Source of the DNA: Bdellovibrio sp. 22V
GTDB lineage: Bacteria > Bdellovibrionota > Bdellovibrionia > Bdellovibrionales > Bdellovibrionaceae
Direction: 5' to 3'
Length of the DNA stretch: 64,000 nt
NCBI RefSeq assembly: GCF_030169785.1
Contig: NZ_CP125854.1
Span: 2,418,001 to 2,482,000, forward strand
Shown here: positions 62,411 through 64,000 of the stretch, in pieces
Numbering within the stretch: the first letter of the stretch is position 1
How the letters are laid out: each line of letters begins with the position of its first letter
Notes under the pieces: model-generated
Told to the model about the DNA's origin: nothing
The model's input: only the letters and a program-made list of their open reading frames with translations
The model's database searches: none
Translations under genes and position numbers: made by a program

Positions 62411-63994
62411 ATGATTGCAATGATTGCTACAGCCCTTTTCGCACTTATCGCCGGTGGTGGCGCAGGCTGGGCCTTGCACAAATTTCAGAATGCACGCACG
62501 TTACGCCATGCTCGTGAAGAAGCTCAAGATATCGTCGGTGAAGCCAAAGAAGCCGCCGAACTCAAAGCCCTCGAAGAGCGCGAACGCGTCCAAGAAATTG
62601 AAATGGAGATGTGGACCAAAGTTGAACCTGATATGTTGAAGGTTGAAGGCCGCATCGAAGAACTGCAAGAGCTTGCCAGCGAGAAAAAATCCAAAGCCGA
62701 CTCGATCGTTCATGAAGAAAAGAAAAAGCTTCAGGAGCGTGAGGCCGACATCAAAGCGCAAGAACAAGTTTTGCGCTCTCAAGAAAGCGAACTTAATAAA
62801 CTCAAAGACACGCAGAAATCTTTTAATAAAGATCTTGTGCAAAAGCTGACTGAAAAGCTGGGAACGTCCGCGGAGGAATTTAAAACTCAATTGAAAAATC
62901 AATTGGAAGAAGAGTCCCGCCGTCGCGCCGCCCGTTTCATTCAGGAGTCTGAAGAAGATTTGAAAGAGCATGCCGAAACCAGAGCCAAGCGCATTTTAAG
63001 TTTGGTTATTGACCGTTTCGCGCGTCCGTACTGTGCGGAACGCGGTATCGGCGCGGTGAACTTTCCCGACAATCACATTCGCAAACTTTTCTGCGATCCC
63101 GCAGGAAACAACATCAAGGCCGTTCAAGATGCATGCGGTTGTGACATTATCGTCGAAGAAGGCATGGATATGGTCGGCGTCGCCGGCTTCGATCCAGTTC
63201 GCCGTGAACTGACGCGCAGAACGCTGGAGCGTATTTTCAAAGAAAAGAAAAATATCAATCCTGATTTCATCAGAAAAATCGCTGAGAATCAGAAAAAAGA
63301 ACTTTTCAAAAACATCAAACACGATGGCGACGCTCTCGCAAAAGAATTGAAACTTGAAGGACTCAATGCCGAGATCCGTCAGATGATGGGTTCTTTGCGT
63401 TATCGTTATTCCTTCACGCAGAACCAATATTTTCACTGTGGTGAGGTCGGCTGGCTTGCGGGCCTTATGGCAGCAGAGCTTGGTCTTGATATTAAAAAAG
63501 CGCGCCGTGTGGGCATGCTTCACGATATCGGTAAATCTATGGACCACGTGATGGAAGGCGGCCACGCCGTGATCGGTGCGGATTTTATTGCCGCTCGCGG
63601 GGAAGCGCCGGATGTGGTTCATGCCGTTAAAGCCCATCACTTTGATGAACAACCTTCCACAGATCATGCGTTCCTTGTGATCGCCGCCGATGCTGTGTCA
63701 GGAGCTCGCCCGGGGGCGCGTCGTTCAACAATTGAATCCTACAATCAAAAAGTTTCCGAACTTCAAGATATCGCCCGCAGCTTTCCTGGAGTTACAGACT
63801 GCTTCGTGTTAAGTGGTGGCCGCGAATGTCGCGTCCTTGTGAATGGAAAAAAAGTCGACGACACACAAGCGCTCGATTTGTCCCGCAAGATTGCCGCACG
63901 TATTGAAGAAGAGTGTAATTATCCCGGCCAAATCAAAGTGGTCGTTGTTCGCGAAACTGTTGTCACAGAACAAACAAGGAAAGAGCTCGCATAA
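62411..63994 (+). CDS. rny: Ribonuclease Y homologue
   Basis: 527 residues. The architecture is that of RNase Y: an N-terminal membrane anchor (IATALFALIAGGGAGWALHKF), a coiled coil (about residues 30-190), a KH domain (205-275) and an HD domain (360-450) with RRVGMLHDIGKSMDHVMEG and HAVKAHHFDEQPST. It starts mRNA decay at the inner membrane. In the KH loop the usual I-I-G-R-E-G-R-N is replaced by LFCDPAGNN, so the first glycine of GXXG is lost. The ATG follows TAGGAG. The window ends 6 bases after the stop codon. Confidence 0.92.
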   Translation: MIAMIATALFALIAGGGAGWALHKFQNARTLRHAREEAQDIVGEAKEAAELKALEERERVQEIEMEMWTKVEPDMLKVEGRIEELQELASEKKSKADSIVHEEKKKLQEREADIKAQEQVLRSQESELNKLKDTQKSFNKDLVQKLTEKLGTSAEEFKTQLKNQLEEESRRRAARFIQESEEDLKEHAETRAKRILSLVIDRFARPYCAERGIGAVNFPDNHIRKLFCDPAGNNIKAVQDACGCDIIVEEGMDMVGVAGFDPVRRELTRRTLERIFKEKKNINPDFIRKIAENQKKELFKNIKHDGDALAKELKLEGLNAEIRQMMGSLRYRYSFTQNQYFHCGEVGWLAGLMAAELGLDIKKARRVGMLHDIGKSMDHVMEGGHAVIGADFIAARGEAPDVVHAVKAHHFDEQPSTDHAFLVIAADAVSGARPGARRSTIESYNQKVSELQDIARSFPGVTDCFVLSGGRECRVLVNGKKVDDTQALDLSRKIAARIEEECNYPGQIKVVVVRETVVTEQTRKELA

Positions 63995-64000
63995 AACGCG

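Overview
The window looks like chromosomal DNA of a Gram-negative predatory bacterium of the Bdellovibrio type; this is an inference from gene content and no species can be named. An outer membrane is shown by LptD. The Bdellovibrio-like signs are a trimeric fibre adhesin with a C-terminal S74 chaperone domain, many secreted hydrolases and binding proteins without close functional names, long charged coiled-coil proteins, and PilZ, STAS and GYF_2 single-domain proteins. Coding density is high, most genes have AGGAGG-like ribosome binding sites, and I see no prophage, insertion sequence, CRISPR array or rRNA.

Layout. 1-7.2 kb: end of a fibre adhesin, then a minus-strand block with pyruvate kinase, a 558-residue coiled-coil protein, a FecR-like/TPR pair and an exported DUF3108-like protein. 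7.2-15.9 kb: HU, a GYF_2 protein and a ChaN-like protein, a VKOR-DsbA fusion for disulfide formation, a coiled-coil protein, a STAS protein and LptD. 15.5-21.6 kb: the classical translation and secretion cluster, read leftwards as ffh-rpsP-khpA-rimM-trmD-RNA methyltransferase-rplS-rnhB-yraN. 21.7-28.4 kb: a small exported protein, an ABC-2 exporter, release factor 3, the tRNA hydroxylase TrhO and envelope or stress proteins.

28.4-44.8 kb: initiator tRNA-fMet with a clear promoter and terminator, a nucleotidyltransferase, methionyl-tRNA synthetase, a YecM-DUF4269 fusion, a coupled secreted trypsin-like protease and polysaccharide deacetylase pair, a six-repeat PLL-like lectin, several small unknowns, a uracil-DNA glycosylase, a PfpI protein, a DEDDh exonuclease, Lon and a PilZ protein. 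44.9-55.4 kb: a cysteine-rich exported protein, nitroreductase, an AI-2E family permease, a papain-like protease, class I fumarase, a GlpT/UhpT-like transporter, an LTA-synthase-like enzyme, a tandem universal stress protein and a LuxR-type regulator with a cysteine cluster. 55.9-64 kb: TetR regulator, nitronate monooxygenase, DUF4442, TauE/SafE with DUF1634, an MFS transporter, ArfB, OsmC and an RNase Y homologue with an altered KH loop.

How it fits together. The core is housekeeping (translation, SRP, RNA decay, proteolysis, central carbon). Around it sit genes suited to attacking and digesting other cells: adhesin, lectin, trypsin-like and papain-like proteases, a polysaccharide deacetylase, disulfide-forming machinery for exported cysteine-rich proteins, and an organophosphate-type transporter. 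The predatory role is inferred, not shown by the sequence. The most interesting loci are the fibre adhesin, the lectin, the YecM-DUF4269 fusion, the cysteine-rich LuxR regulator, the RNase Y with a degenerate GXXG loop, and MetG with an inserted segment.
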